From Vanilla planifolia (Eukaryota > Streptophyta > Magnoliopsida > Asparagales > Orchidaceae): a stretch of 64,000 nucleotides of DNA. Below, piece after piece: positions 14,701-24,310 of the stretch (its first letter is position 1; every line of letters begins with the position of its first letter). The position numbers and the translations under genes were made by a program. The stretch covers positions 30,849,630 to 30,913,629 of the forward strand of contig CM043874.1 of assembly GCA_023846275.1 (NCBI GenBank). The letters run 5' to 3'. The notes below the pieces were generated by a model. It was not told where the DNA came from. It saw nothing but the letters and a program-made list of their open reading frames with translations, and searched no databases.

Positions 14701-15200
14701 ACCCTTGCTTACTAACCTTCCAGCCTGAAGAACTGAGATCAGGGGAATCTGCCTGTTCAGACCAAAGTATATCACATCCCCCGAACCAGGCACTCTGATC
14801 CTGACCTTCTTCTCCCAACAATCCAGAACCACTGCATGGTGGCACAACCAATCCATCCCCAAAATGATGTCGAACTCTGCTAGTGGCACACATATCAACT
14901 CTGTCACGAATTCGTGTCCACTAATCAGAATAGATCCGTCAATCTTCTGAACAGTGGGAATCTCTTTCCCATCAGGAAGTCTAACCAGTAAGGGTTCCTT
15001 CAAGTAACCCTTGGATCCTGATATCTGATTCCAGATCCTCTCAGCAACAAAAGAATGAGATGCACCAGTATCAAACAAAGTCATGCACTGCACGTTGCCA
15101 AAATGAAGCATACCTGTGATCACTTCTGGTGACTCTGAAGCCTGCTGCCGAGTCAGTGCAAATACCCTGGGCTGTCCCCCAGATGAACCAACCGGTCCCG
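11719..15200 (-). CDS. Tekay pol: protease, reverse transcriptase, RNase H, integrase, chromodomain-like tail
   Basis: This is the enzyme part of the polyprotein. The aspartic protease has [10 protein letters not shown] near 15057-15080. The reverse transcriptase runs from about 14550 to 13850 with [10 protein letters not shown], the [10 protein letters not shown] block and the catalytic FIDDILIYS near 14055-14085. RNase H has [13 protein letters not shown] near 13610-13640 and ends at [10 protein letters not shown]. The integrase has an HHCC zinc finger near 12850-13000, then the DDE core with [23 protein letters not shown] and [11 protein letters not shown]. The C-terminus (about 11719-11900) contains [14 protein letters not shown], resembling the chromodomain of Tekay elements, which directs insertion to heterochromatin. 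The coding capacity is close to complete, with about two breaks overall. Confidence 0.9.
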
Positions 15201-16080
15201 TGATCCTCTGTTTCTTCAACTCTGGGCAGTCGCACTTCTTGTGTCCGGGCTGTCGACAATGGTAGCAGATAATCCCCCCAGTCCGGGTACCTGTCTGCTG
15301 CACTGGTCTCTCAGAAATAGGTCGTGGCCGGACCACGACCTCCTGAGTACCACTGTGATCTCTGTGTCTCTTGCCCTTTTTGTTTTGTTGGATATTTCTG
15401 AATTCCTTCCTCTTGTTATGAGTCTCTCTCTGGGCCTCCATCCGGATATCAATAAGCTCAACGGATCTCGCAGCCTCCACCAAGTCACGAAACCTGGCAA
15501 ACCGACTCACAACTAGCTGGCGCTGCAGCATAGGACGAAGTCCCTCCAGGAACATCTCACATCTGCGTTCCTCAGAAGGCACCAGCTCTACGGCGTACCT
15601 CGCCAGATAAGTGAACCTCGATAAGTAATCGTTCACTGACATCTGGCCCTGCCTGAGGTGTATAAGTTCCCTCCTGAACTGAGCCATGACAGAGTCCGGA
15701 ATGTAGCACTCCCTGAATGCCTCAACAAAGTCATCCCATGCTATCTCACTGTTCTGGGCCTCCCCAAACATAGCGCGCCGCTGGCCTCTCCACCAGGTAG
15801 CAGCCTCTCCCTCCAACACTAGAGCAGCAAGCACTACCCTCCTGCCGAATGGACATCCCAAGGCATCAAATAGCTCAAGCATATGAGCCATCCAGTCATC
15901 TGCCACCGCTGGGTCAGCCGACCCACTGAAGCTCCGCGGACGCAACCGCATGAAGGCATCGATCCAACGATCCACGGCTGGCTCAACTGGCAATGCTGGG
16001 ATCGTCTCCGGGGTAGGAGTAGTAGATACCGGTCTGCCTCTAGCTGCTCCACGAGCGGAAAGTCTCCTGGTACCAGCCAT
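15200..16080 (-). CDS. Tekay gag (capsid and zinc-knuckle nucleocapsid)
   Basis: This encodes the structural protein of the retrotransposon particle. The likely start is the methionine of MAGTRRLSARG at 16080; an upstream in-frame ATG at 16125 lacks gag-like sequence after it. A retrotransposon gag domain follows, with recognisable segments such as WWRGQRR and LRQGQMSVNDYLSRF. A basic stretch and a CCHC zinc knuckle (CYHCRQPGHKKCDCP) lie near 15226-15272. It is continuous in reading direction with the protease, as is usual for plant chromoviruses, in which Gag and Pol are made as one polyprotein. Confidence 0.9.
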
Positions 16081-16223
16081 ACTGTCAAAAATAATTAATC
16101 TGGCATTAGAGTCGTCATTTGGCAATTGGCATATGGACTACTATAGTATACAAAAGAATCAACAGTTCTCCCCACCTTGGGTTGAACCCCTATACACGTC
16201 TAGCCCCGTTATCCTCACCTAGG

Positions 16224-16235
16224 GCTCTGATACCA
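16224..16235 (-). other. Tekay primer-binding site (initiator tRNA-Met)
   Basis: On the minus strand, four bases inside the 5' LTR, the sequence reads TGGTATCAGAGC, the standard plant retrotransposon site complementary to the 3' end of initiator tRNA-Met. It primes minus-strand DNA synthesis and confirms the element's direction. Confidence 0.93.
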
Positions 16236-17218
16236 CTCTTGTTACACCCCATTTTCCTAGGCTGATTTTTGGCATACATTTTTTTTTTTTTTTTATATAG
16301 ACAGCTCAGATCGTCCCATACCAACCTGAGTAGCCTACGAAAACATAGGATATAACACATCATTACACACCTACTTTCCTTAACAATGTGGATCCCATCT
16401 CCCGGGTACACCGTCAAATCAGGTTCATGACTCCTGAATTAACAGATGGACTCGCGCAATGTTACTCCTACTAGACCCAATACTCCTAACCCATACCGGT
16501 AGGAGAACCGATCTAATAGAAGTCTGAACCCCCACGGTTAAGTTCCATAGTCATGTAATGACCTCACCATCAAACAAAAAGATATATAACATCCACAATA
16601 AAATATGGCACTCCACACACCATACTCCAAGATAATAAAATAAAACAGTGAATGAAACTACATCACAAGAATAAGATCCAAGTCCAACAAGTGTAATATT
16701 ATCCAACCAGACATAAGACAGAATTACCCTCACATATTACATGACATATGAGAGTAACAATCTCATTAAATACATCCAACAGCAACAATCATCTAACCAG
16801 AATATCTCAGACAATCACCAATCAGAAATCCTTCACAAGCCTGCTGACCACGATCCCACCTAATCCGGTAGCGTCAAGTCTGCCGAGCCACTGAAAATAT
16901 ATAATACAGGAATGAGCTACGCCCAGTAGGAAAGTCAGCTAGTAAAACTCACATGCAAGAGAAGGATAATAGCAAAAATACAGGAATACCGCATAACAAT
17001 GTACGGTGGATAGGCACTCTCAGTCCCAGACTCCGACCAACCACAGCCACCCCAGTCACACCAGAGTAGCTCTCCTCTGGGCTACCAGGCAACGTGCCAG
17101 TGGGAACGCCCATCTCGAAACACGCATGGCGCCTAAGCACCCGACACCGCAGTGTCTCTCGTCAATCAATCTCCTGGAGACTATAGACAGATCCAGTCAC
17201 AAAATCTCTAGCCAACGT

Positions 17219-17320
17219 GAGACACCCCTGCCACCCTAAGGCGCGCAGGCCTACACACTTGGCTAGCCACTGCGAGACACCCCTGCCACCCTCAGGCGCG
17301 CAGGCCTACACACATGGACC
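17219..17320 (-). repeat. 55-bp tandem repeat in the Tekay 5' LTR
   Basis: Two copies of a 55-bp unit share the words GAGACACCCCTGCCACCCT and AGGCGCGCAGGCCTACACAC. They begin at 17219 and 17274. The matching pair in the 3' LTR begins at 9613 and 9668. The repeat lies between the hairpin array and the LTR's inner end. No function is evident. Confidence 0.75.
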
Positions 17321-17902
17321 AGGAGAGATCGACTCAGCCACCGTCCCAAAGAGTCCTCTACCAACAACTTCCATAGAAGCTCACGCCCCTACAGTCATTG
17401 CCAATCTCTAACTCCAAGATCCGGCAACATATGTCCAGGTACGACAAGGCGCATACCAGTCCACATGTATACTGTGGAAGCTAAGTCTGAACCGCACAGT
17501 TACCTACCACAACTACCCTAAAACATCATATAGGGTCTATAGTAGTCCGGTCCAATATGCCAATCCATGAAATATGCCCACACTGAGTAAACTGACTCAA
17601 TCCATGCCATTGTCATACAAGTAACACAACTGTACCAAAATTCTGATTGTTTCTGCAGCACCTAAGTGTCACATTTCCTTCCAACTAATTCAGCTGTACT
17701 GAATTCATTGGTAATTTCCAACAGTCAATTTCAACTTGGCTACGTGATTTCCAAAAATCACATTTTCACACTTCAGGAAATTTTAAATTCCAAGTTTTTT
17801 TTTCCTTTTTCTGACTTTTCATAATTTAATAATTCCCGGAAATTCAATTACCGAATTTTCCTAATTTCCAAAATCAATTTCCGCCCCTTTTTCCATTTTT
17901 CA

Positions 17903-18046
17903 AAAATTCGGAATAAAATTCCGAATTAAAATTCCGCATATCTTTTTTTTTTCGAAATTCGGATTAATTTCCGAATTAAATTTCCCACATTTCCATTTCC
18001 GAAAAATTCGGATTAATCTTCCGAATTTAAAAATCCGCATTTCTTT
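17903..18046 (-). repeat. 50-bp tandem repeat of palindromic hairpins in the Tekay 5' LTR
   Basis: Three units repeat at a 50-bp period. Each is centred on an inverted repeat whose arms read ATTCGGAAT and ATTCCGAAT or close variants, at about 17906, 17956 and 18006. They lie downstream of the predicted start site, so the RNA leader could fold into three evenly spaced hairpins. The identical array is in the 3' LTR at 10297-10440, with palindromes at 10300, 10350 and 10400. Any function in packaging, translation or termination is speculation. Confidence 0.75.
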
Positions 18047-18793
18047 TCTTCCGCGCCGCATATAATTATTAATAAAAATTATATAATTATAATTACTCAA
18101 ATAATTAAACCGAATTTACTTAATCCGTCTCCTTCCTCCGCCCGGCGCCCGCGAAACCCTAGCCGACGAGTTCTCCGGAAAATTTCGTTTTCCCCGTCGA
18201 TTTCCGGTGACCGAGATCAAGGAGAAGCAAAATCCGATGTTCATACTATCCTAATGTTTCAATAATGTCACTAATTCTAAGGTTCAATCAAAATTTTCCG
18301 CCGAAGTTTCATCCGATCCCCATTTTGACAATCTATGAAATTAAACATATTTAAGCATTTGAAAACACCTTAACATGATTTAGGCACATAATCAAATCAA
18401 CATATGCTTGGAAAAATTCCGAATTCGACGGGTACAATTTATCCGAAAAAAAACCTAAAATGCTAAAATCGATAATTTGCATAAATCAATTCCAAAAACC
18501 ACAACTTGCATGCTCAGGTAGCAATTTGCAATATATTCCATGCTTTTAATTTCTATTAAATAACTAATTTAAATCTGAATTTCCTACCTCGAAGACGCCG
18601 GCGACGGTGAAGCTCGTCCGCAGCTCGCCGCAGCTCCTCGCCGAACGAATTTGGTCTCAAACGACTCTCCTCGGTCTCGTGGATCTCCGGGCACAAAAAG
18701 CCCCTTGCCAGGCCGCCGGAATCACGCGCCGTACGCCGGGAATTTCCTCGCTATCGCCGTCGAACGAAAACCCTATTCGCTGTTTCGCGAGGG

Positions 18794-18801
18794 TTTTTAT
18801 A
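18794..18801 (-). promoter_or_regulatory. TATA box of the Tekay 5' LTR
   Basis: The minus strand reads GGGGTATAAAAACCC here. It is the only strong TATA box in a GC-rich part of the LTR. Transcription would be expected to start some 25-35 bases further along, near 18765, which makes about 500 bp U3 and leaves a long leader of more than 2.5 kb before gag. An identical box lies in the 3' LTR at 11188-11195. The start point is inference from TATA spacing. Confidence 0.7.
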
Positions 18802-18849
18802 CCCCGGGCCGACACGGTGAACCCGTTACGCGTTCGACACGTTTTCGAC

Positions 18850-18942
18850 ACGTGAGCACCCGATACGCGCTGTCGACACGCTATCCACACGGTAAGCACA
18901 CAATACGCGCTGTCGACACGCTATCGACACGGTAAACACCCG
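18850..18942 (-). repeat. CpG-dense 40-bp tandem repeat upstream of the LTR TATA box
   Basis: Slightly more than two copies of a 40-bp unit lie here. They are recognised by the repeated words TACGCGCTGTCGACACGCTA and ACACGGTAA, with an extra partial copy of the GACACG motif at the edge. The block ends about 50 bp from the TATA box on its upstream side. Short tandem repeats in this place often act as enhancers in plant LTRs; that role is inferred here. The same array is at 11244-11336 in the 3' LTR. Confidence 0.75.
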
Positions 18943-19310
18943 ATCAGCCGGTTCGATCTCACCCGCCGATCTCGACCGTCCGATCCGCTTATTAGAACGC
19001 ACACGCAAACTCACCCGGCGAACCGCCTCCGCCTCCGCTGAACCGTTCCGGTCCGGTTCACGCGCGATAAAAAAAACGATTTCCGGTTTAATTTAATTAG
19101 ATTTTCGAATTTCTAAAAATCTAATAAATCCAATTAAATAGAGAAAATTAATTAGAAATTCCTCGGTGCTCCGAAAAATTCCCAAAAGATTTCAGAAATT
19201 CCAATAGCCTACAATTGAGTTCCTGGCTCATCCTACTGTCGATTCGAAATCATCTAAGCCACAATTAATTTATTAAAGATCAAATACATAAAATTTTACC
19301 GGGTATAACA

Positions 19311-19315
19311 CTTTG
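19311..19315. repeat. Target-site duplication, right copy (CTTTG)
   Basis: This is an exact repeat of the five bases at 8630-8634 and directly abuts the outer end of the right LTR. It marks the end of the Tekay element. Confidence 0.93.
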
Positions 19316-19739
19316 GGAAGCAATTTTTCACAAAGATGAGTAAAACTTTGTATGTAAATCATTGTTTTTTTAAAAGAAACTTTATTTTATTACCAATAAT
19401 GGGAAGGTCGTACAACATAACTTAGCCATACAAACAAAAATATTGGGACAATGACCTAAATTGAGGAAGGGGAGTAAAGCACCAACAAAACTACAATAAC
19501 CTTATGAATTAGCCAAGCAGGCCAGCTACTTCTTGAGTATGTATTAAAGCAAAAACAAAAGTAGCATCCATCATTGAAATCACTTATTCAACTAAATTAA
19601 GAATGCACTTTTTATTGAGTGCTTAATCTGGAGGTATGAAAAATTCCCTTGGTTTAGACAAATAAGACTCATGATAGATTATTGAAGTTGTTTTCTTTCT
19701 ATGAACTTTTATTAAAAGAGCTAGTTAATTACACCAAGG

Positions 19740-20300
19740 CCTTTGCTACCATATTTCCTTTCTTATAAATGTGATGCAATTATATCCCATTATGAAATGT
19801 ATCTTTTGTGTCATTAATTAAGGGCAAGCATATGCCAAGAAATGGATGAACTCCCAAGATTCATGTTAAGAAGCACCCTTGAATCTAGTTTGATCAATAA
19901 ATTATAAGTACCTTTAATGAGATAGTATTGCAGACTTAGCTTCCATGCTAGTTTCAACCTTGTAAAATAATGAAAAGGTCCAAATAACCTGACCCTTGTC
20001 ATCTCAAAGTACTCCACCACCTCTTGCCACTAAGACATTAGAACCTATTCTTTTCCTTGTTAAACACTTTCATTCAAATAGAACCATATTTTTAGCTTTC
20101 TGATATGTCTCAACAAACTGTCATTATTGAGGAAGCACCATAACTCCACCAATGATGAAGAAGGTGTTTAATGTTTTGACATTATTGATAGGGATTTAAA
20201 AGAAGCTTGGAAAGTAATTACAAACTTCATAAGCTCTATCACACATAAAAAAAGCATGATCAAGTTGATCAGAAGTCTAATAATAGGGACATTTCAAAGG
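19740..20300 (-). pseudogene. LINE A zinc-binding domain and RNase H
   Basis: Near 20230-20290 the minus strand gives DQLDHAFFMCDRAYEV, matching the plant RT zinc-binding domain (consensus 'ESxDHxFxxC'). From about 20020 the text LKLAWKLSLQYYLIKG and LLIKLDSRVLLN matches the middle of the LINE RNase H. HHIYKKGNMVAKALV near 19745-19790 matches its last motif ('HVxREGNxxADxLA'). The domain would remove RNA from the RNA-DNA hybrid. Confidence 0.7.
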
Positions 20301-20899
20301 GAGTTGAAAGCCAAACCTAGTTAAGATCTCTAAAAAAGGAAGTACACCTTTGAGCACTTTCCATAGTAGAATGGAGAACTTAGAATGTATGTGAAACTTT
20401 TTAAGTCTATTAAGAGAGTCTAAAATAATCCCTTTCTTTTTTATTTGGTTCTAAGATAAATCAATTATGAATTACCCATTTGAGGTTAGCAACCCAAATT
20501 TGCATTATTATGAACTTAAGCTTTATGTATTATTCCACCTTATTTTTTATGAATCTAGAACATAAAGAATGATGATTCTTGAAGTTTTAACAAATCTTAA
20601 AGTTGAAGGTCTCATGGATGTCTTTTAATCTTATTAACTCCAGGCCATCTTTTATGAGTGGGAAGCAAACCATGTTTTAGCTTTACCATCTTTGTTTATG
20701 TCCTAATTTTGAGTCTCCTTAAATAAATCCATTTAGTAAGAATTCCAATTTCAAGAAACATTGCTTGGGTGGATTCATCACCATGAGGGTGTGTAAGGGT
20801 ATCAAAGTAAGAATATATTTGACCAACATTTATCTTCCACCTATTGAAAAGAATTAATGTTTCTAGCCTGCAACTTTGTTAGTTTCTTTCTTCAAGAGT

Positions 20900-22000
20900 G
20901 TTTGAAATAAAATAGATTTCTTTATTCCTTTAGATAAGTTACAACCAAGGTATGTAATGAGAAAGTTACCTTTCTTGTAAACCAACTTGTTGGTAAGCCA
21001 TAACTATTGTGCCAAAGAAAAATATTTGTAGCAATTGAAATGCCTTTTCTAAGCACTAATTAGGAGCTCCAATTCTTCTTGGAACACTTCCATAAAATTC
21101 TTAAGATTACTTATATATTTATTATCTCCCTTGTGAAGATGATAATGTTGTCATCGAAGCATAAGTAATGTTAAGACATGCTTTATGTAAAGTATAGGGT
21201 AGCATTTTGCCTTAAAGGTGCAATTGATTGTGACCCCTACTAAGGACTATTATGTAGGGTATTCATGATGAGGTAGGCACAATTTTAATCATAATTGAAT
21301 TACAATAAAACATTCATTAGGAATTTCCAAGATAGTCTATCAGAGGCATTTTTCATATCAAGCTTAATGATTTAGTTTTGATCCCTTGATTTTCTATTGA
21401 TTGAATTGATCAATTAATGTGCTTACAATAGGTTATCATTTATGACTCAACCTTTGACAAACCTTAATTGTTAAGGAGAAATCAATGTATATAGGACTTT
21501 ATACGGACATTGAGCTAGCAATATAAAGAATATCTTTTGAAAGAAATGTACATACACAAATTAGTGAAAAATTTGGGAAGCTTTTTTGGGTTTTTTGTCT
21601 TAGGAATTAAGGTTATGTTGGCACTAGCCAAACTTTTAAGTAATGGTATGTTGGCCAAAAACTCTCTCATTTCTATCCACTTGAGCTCTTGTAATATCGT
21701 TTCTATAAACAAGTGCATATTGTTAGATGTAGTGAGGAGAGTGGGAAGGCTATTAGTAAGGAAGGTAGAGCCCATTGGTGAGTCATGTTGTAGTCGATTT
21801 TTATGATGGTTCAGTACAACTATCTTAATCACATTTTGATCTTAACAACCATTTATGTTGAGTGCCTTTCAATTAGTTAATTCTAAGCTTATTATGTTTG
21901 GCTTTGATTGAAGCATGAATTTTGCAATCTCCTTTTTGTTACCATTTAGCTCAGTTTTTAAGTCTAATAAACCTCTTTATTCATCAAGGATGTGTTGAGT
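20900..22000 (-). pseudogene. LINE A reverse transcriptase
   Basis: The segment NITLIPKTKNPKKLPKFFTN (about 21570-21640, minus strand) is the classic L1 palm motif, normally 'ALIPKxxNPxxxxDFRPIS'. The catalytic region appears as CFDDNIIIF near 21140-21165, matching the usual FADD box with the alanine lost. Stops and shifts break the frame. It belongs with the endonuclease upstream and the zinc-binding and RNase H parts downstream. Confidence 0.8.
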
Positions 22001-22299
22001 TTTTTTAGCTTGCATTAGCTTCTCTAAAACTTTTTTCATTGACATTGCTTATATTTAGTCTCAAGTTCAAGAATTCTTTGTTAAGTCTCACAAATGGTAT
22101 GAACGATATCTTTGAATTGTTGCTTATTCAAAGTTTTAAAGAAGTGCTAAGCCTTTTTAGTTTGCCAACCATCAAAAACATGCCCATACCCTTCATCGAT
22201 AAGTTTCATGTTTCTCAAAGGAGCTTTGCACAAATGACGGATCAAAGCATTATGACACTTGTCCAACCAAGTTTGATTCACCAAGATTTGGTTCAAAGT

Positions 22300-22960
22300 T
22301 TTTCATACTCCATGACATTTTCTTATCCTAAACCAAGTAAAGCTGGACCCTAAGAAAGGAAGATGAAGAATACCACAAATATGAATGGTGTCCCAAAATT
22401 TAGCCATGGCGCTAATGTCTTGTTGACTTATCCCTTTATGTTCATATAAAGTAACAATAACATTGAAGTCCCCTTTGATAAGCTAAAGGGAGGTCATTAA
22501 TAATGAGGGCTTTTTGAGTTTCACTCATAGAGATCATATATCAATAGCTTTACATTTAACATAAATGAAGGTCCAAGCCAATTCCTTAGCCCAGTTATCT
22601 ATCCTGACCAAAATATATAGTAATTGATCTATGTTAATCTCTATAATGTAGGAATAGTTTTCTTGTTAAGACATCCAAATTTTGTAATTACTATTATTTA
22701 TACCATAGTCAAAATATAGTTTGCATTGCATTGAATCAATTTTTTTAGTACTTGCAAGAGGTTCAAATAAAATAAAGAAGGCCTATGAATATGTAAAAGA
22801 TTCTTAAGGTAGGAGATTGACACTTTGCTAACCAAATTGAATGTTCTAGAATAAAGCATTAAACATTTTTATGAAGAGATGGTGCATCTGCATTGGCTTT
22901 TAGCCTTTGCCTTGTAAACCTATGAGACAATTTAGTAATTTGATTTTTTTGATGTCGAGT
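22300..22960 (-). pseudogene. LINE A apurinic-like endonuclease
   Basis: The minus strand reads KGDFNVIVTLYEHKGI around 22420-22475, matching the catalytic GDFN motif of L1 endonucleases, followed by FWDTIHICGILHLPFLGSSF with the expected FTW-type ending (about 22340-22400). Further upstream, ISYLKNLLHIHRPSL matches the domain's start. The domain nicks target DNA to prime reverse transcription. Several stops interrupt it. Confidence 0.75.
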
Positions 22961-23217
22961 TTTTTTTCCTTTTGACTAGTGTGAAGTCATTTTGAGCATT
23001 GGATAAACACCATACACTTACTAAATGATTTTCCATATCATTACTAAACTATAGGAAAGAATGTGAGTTAGCATTGTTGCTCAAGCATTTTGTAGGAATG
23101 GTTTCAAAATCTTATAGGGATTGTAGTCTCCCTTTCGATATTGGCTTATTTCCTTTGATAAAAAAGTAATATTTGATATTTCTAATGGTAGCCTTTGTTC
23201 TAAAGTGCTAGCTTGAA

Positions 23218-23366
23218 TTTCCTCCATAATTAGTTTAGGGATTTTGATGTGTTTAGAGGTTTACTTAAGAGAGAGCCCTAGTTAACTGATATATATATTT
23301 TCCTCCATAATTAGTTTAGGGATTTTGATGTGTTTAGAGGTTTACTTAAGAGAGAGCCCTAGTTAA

Positions 23367-23379
<13 letters not shown>
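23218..23379. repeat. Perfect 81-bp tandem duplication inside LINE A
   Basis: The block starting TTTCCTCCATAATTAG at 23218 is repeated from 23299 with an 81-bp period and no difference that I can see. Each copy ends in a TA-rich tail; the second runs into the long TA array. The surrounding LINE is badly decayed, so the perfect match means the duplication is recent, or that it is an assembly effect at the microsatellite. Confidence 0.85.

Positions 23380-23442
<63 letters not shown>
23370..23442. repeat. (TA)n microsatellite, about 36 units
   Basis: An uninterrupted TA dinucleotide run of about 73 bases. It directly follows the second copy of the 81-bp duplication. It is self-complementary and prone to slippage and length errors. 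Confidence 0.95.
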
Positions 23443-23444
<2 letters not shown>

Positions 23445-23449
23445 ACTTG

Positions 23450-24310
23450 ATCCTACTACGATGCTTGAATAGTTTGTTAATTATTAGGTTCCAATTAGGA
23501 ATTCTCCTAAGAATCACTTCATATGGGGCTACTTCAAGTTGTGATGCCTTTTTATGCTTCTTATGTCAAATAAGGAGCTTACATTGGAACATCATGTGAC
23601 CTTGTTTTGTGACAAAGTGTGTAAAAAAGAGGAGAATTTTTTTATAAAAGACTTATAATCTTACTCTCTCTTTATAACCATGTTGTTTAGAGATTCTAAT
23701 ATGACTGAAAACTCTTTATTGAGGTCAATGTCCACACAAAATTTTGTAATGTGTGGCCTTGAGAGGTTAGGGGTCATCAAATCAAGTGTAGATTTGATGA
23801 ATAAGTGAAGGAAGAGATATTCAAAGGAGATTTAGACTCAGATGACTAAAGGCTCCAAAGAAGCTTCTATCAAAATTCAAAGTTGCATAATGTCCTGAAC
23901 AACCCCATAATAACCACATTCATCTCCCAACCAAATGTTGCCTTTCTCGTTGCCAACCCACCTTCTTGGTTTATCCCTCATATAAGTAAACAGATGGTTT
24001 TAACATTTCTTGGTAGTTATTTATTTTAATAGAATTCAAAGTAATGGCCATTAAAGATTAAGCAATATTTATGACTATTAAGCTTTATCCAACTTCCCAA
24101 ATGCCAAAGTTGGTTTTATAAATATGTTGCAAGTTGTTATTTCTCTATGTGATGGATTGATTGTAGAGAAATAAGAGTAAGAGGGGCTTAAGAAGAGAAG
24201 GTAATAAGGAATAAGAAGAAGGAACTTGGGGAAGACTTGTGTTTCTGAAGTTAGGAGAGGAATTAGAAACAAGGGATATAAGATTATAAGCAAATCTTTA
24301 TTAAAAACCA
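23450..24310 (-). pseudogene. LINE A ORF1-like (nucleic-acid-binding protein)
   Basis: In minus-strand translation a segment reads like the conserved plant LINE ORF1 motif: NLSRPHITKFCVDIDLNKEF, near 23700-23790. A degenerate zinc knuckle, KQGHMMFQCKLL, follows at about 23590-23640; its first cysteines are not preserved. In the family this protein binds RNA. The frame is broken by stops and shifts. The 81-bp duplication and TA run lie just after it. Confidence 0.6.

Larger units (their letters stand above)
8635..19310 (-). mobile_element. Ty3/Gypsy chromovirus, Tekay (Del) lineage, nearly whole
   Basis: This is a 10,676-bp LTR retrotransposon read on the minus strand. Order in its own direction: 5' LTR (16240-19310), tRNA-Met primer site, gag, protease, reverse transcriptase, RNase H, integrase with a chromodomain-like C-terminus, polypurine tract, 3' LTR (8635-11704). 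It has TG...CA ends and a perfect CTTTG target duplication. The pol order with integrase last defines Ty3/Gypsy. The integrase C-terminal sequence and ~3-kb LTRs point to the Tekay/Del branch of plant chromoviruses. The two LTRs differ, by eye, at only one base plus one homopolymer length, so the insertion is very recent, probably tens of thousands of years or less at usual plant rates. The coding region appears full-length but carries about two breaks, so this copy looks unable to make its own complete polyprotein. Confidence 0.95.
16240..19310 (-). repeat. Tekay 5' LTR
   Basis: This 3,071-bp copy is the upstream LTR in the element's direction and would drive its transcription. A TATA box lies at 18794-18801. 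A CpG-dense 40-bp tandem repeat sits just upstream of it, a 50-bp hairpin repeat lies downstream in the probable leader, and a 55-bp repeat lies further on. The primer-binding site follows its inner end within four bases. Confidence 0.95.
19365..24310 (-). mobile_element. L1 LINE with RNase H domain, nearly full length, decayed (LINE A)
   Basis: This is a non-LTR retrotransposon read on the minus strand. In its direction it has an ORF1-like part (about 24300-23450), endonuclease (about 22950-22300), reverse transcriptase (about 22000-20900), a reverse-transcriptase zinc-binding domain (about 20290) and an RNase H domain (about 20020-19740). It then has an A/T-rich 3' UTR and a short poly(A), seen as a T run at 19365-19371. 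All frames are interrupted many times, so it is an old dead copy. The trailing RNase H is typical of one branch of plant L1s. The 5' limit is approximate and no target duplication was found. The Tekay target duplication ends 49 bp from the poly(A). Confidence 0.85.

Noticed and set aside
12750-15516. Plus-strand frames of 71-93 codons under the Tekay gag-pol region
   Set aside because: They are antisense shadows of the strongly supported minus-strand gag and pol domains.
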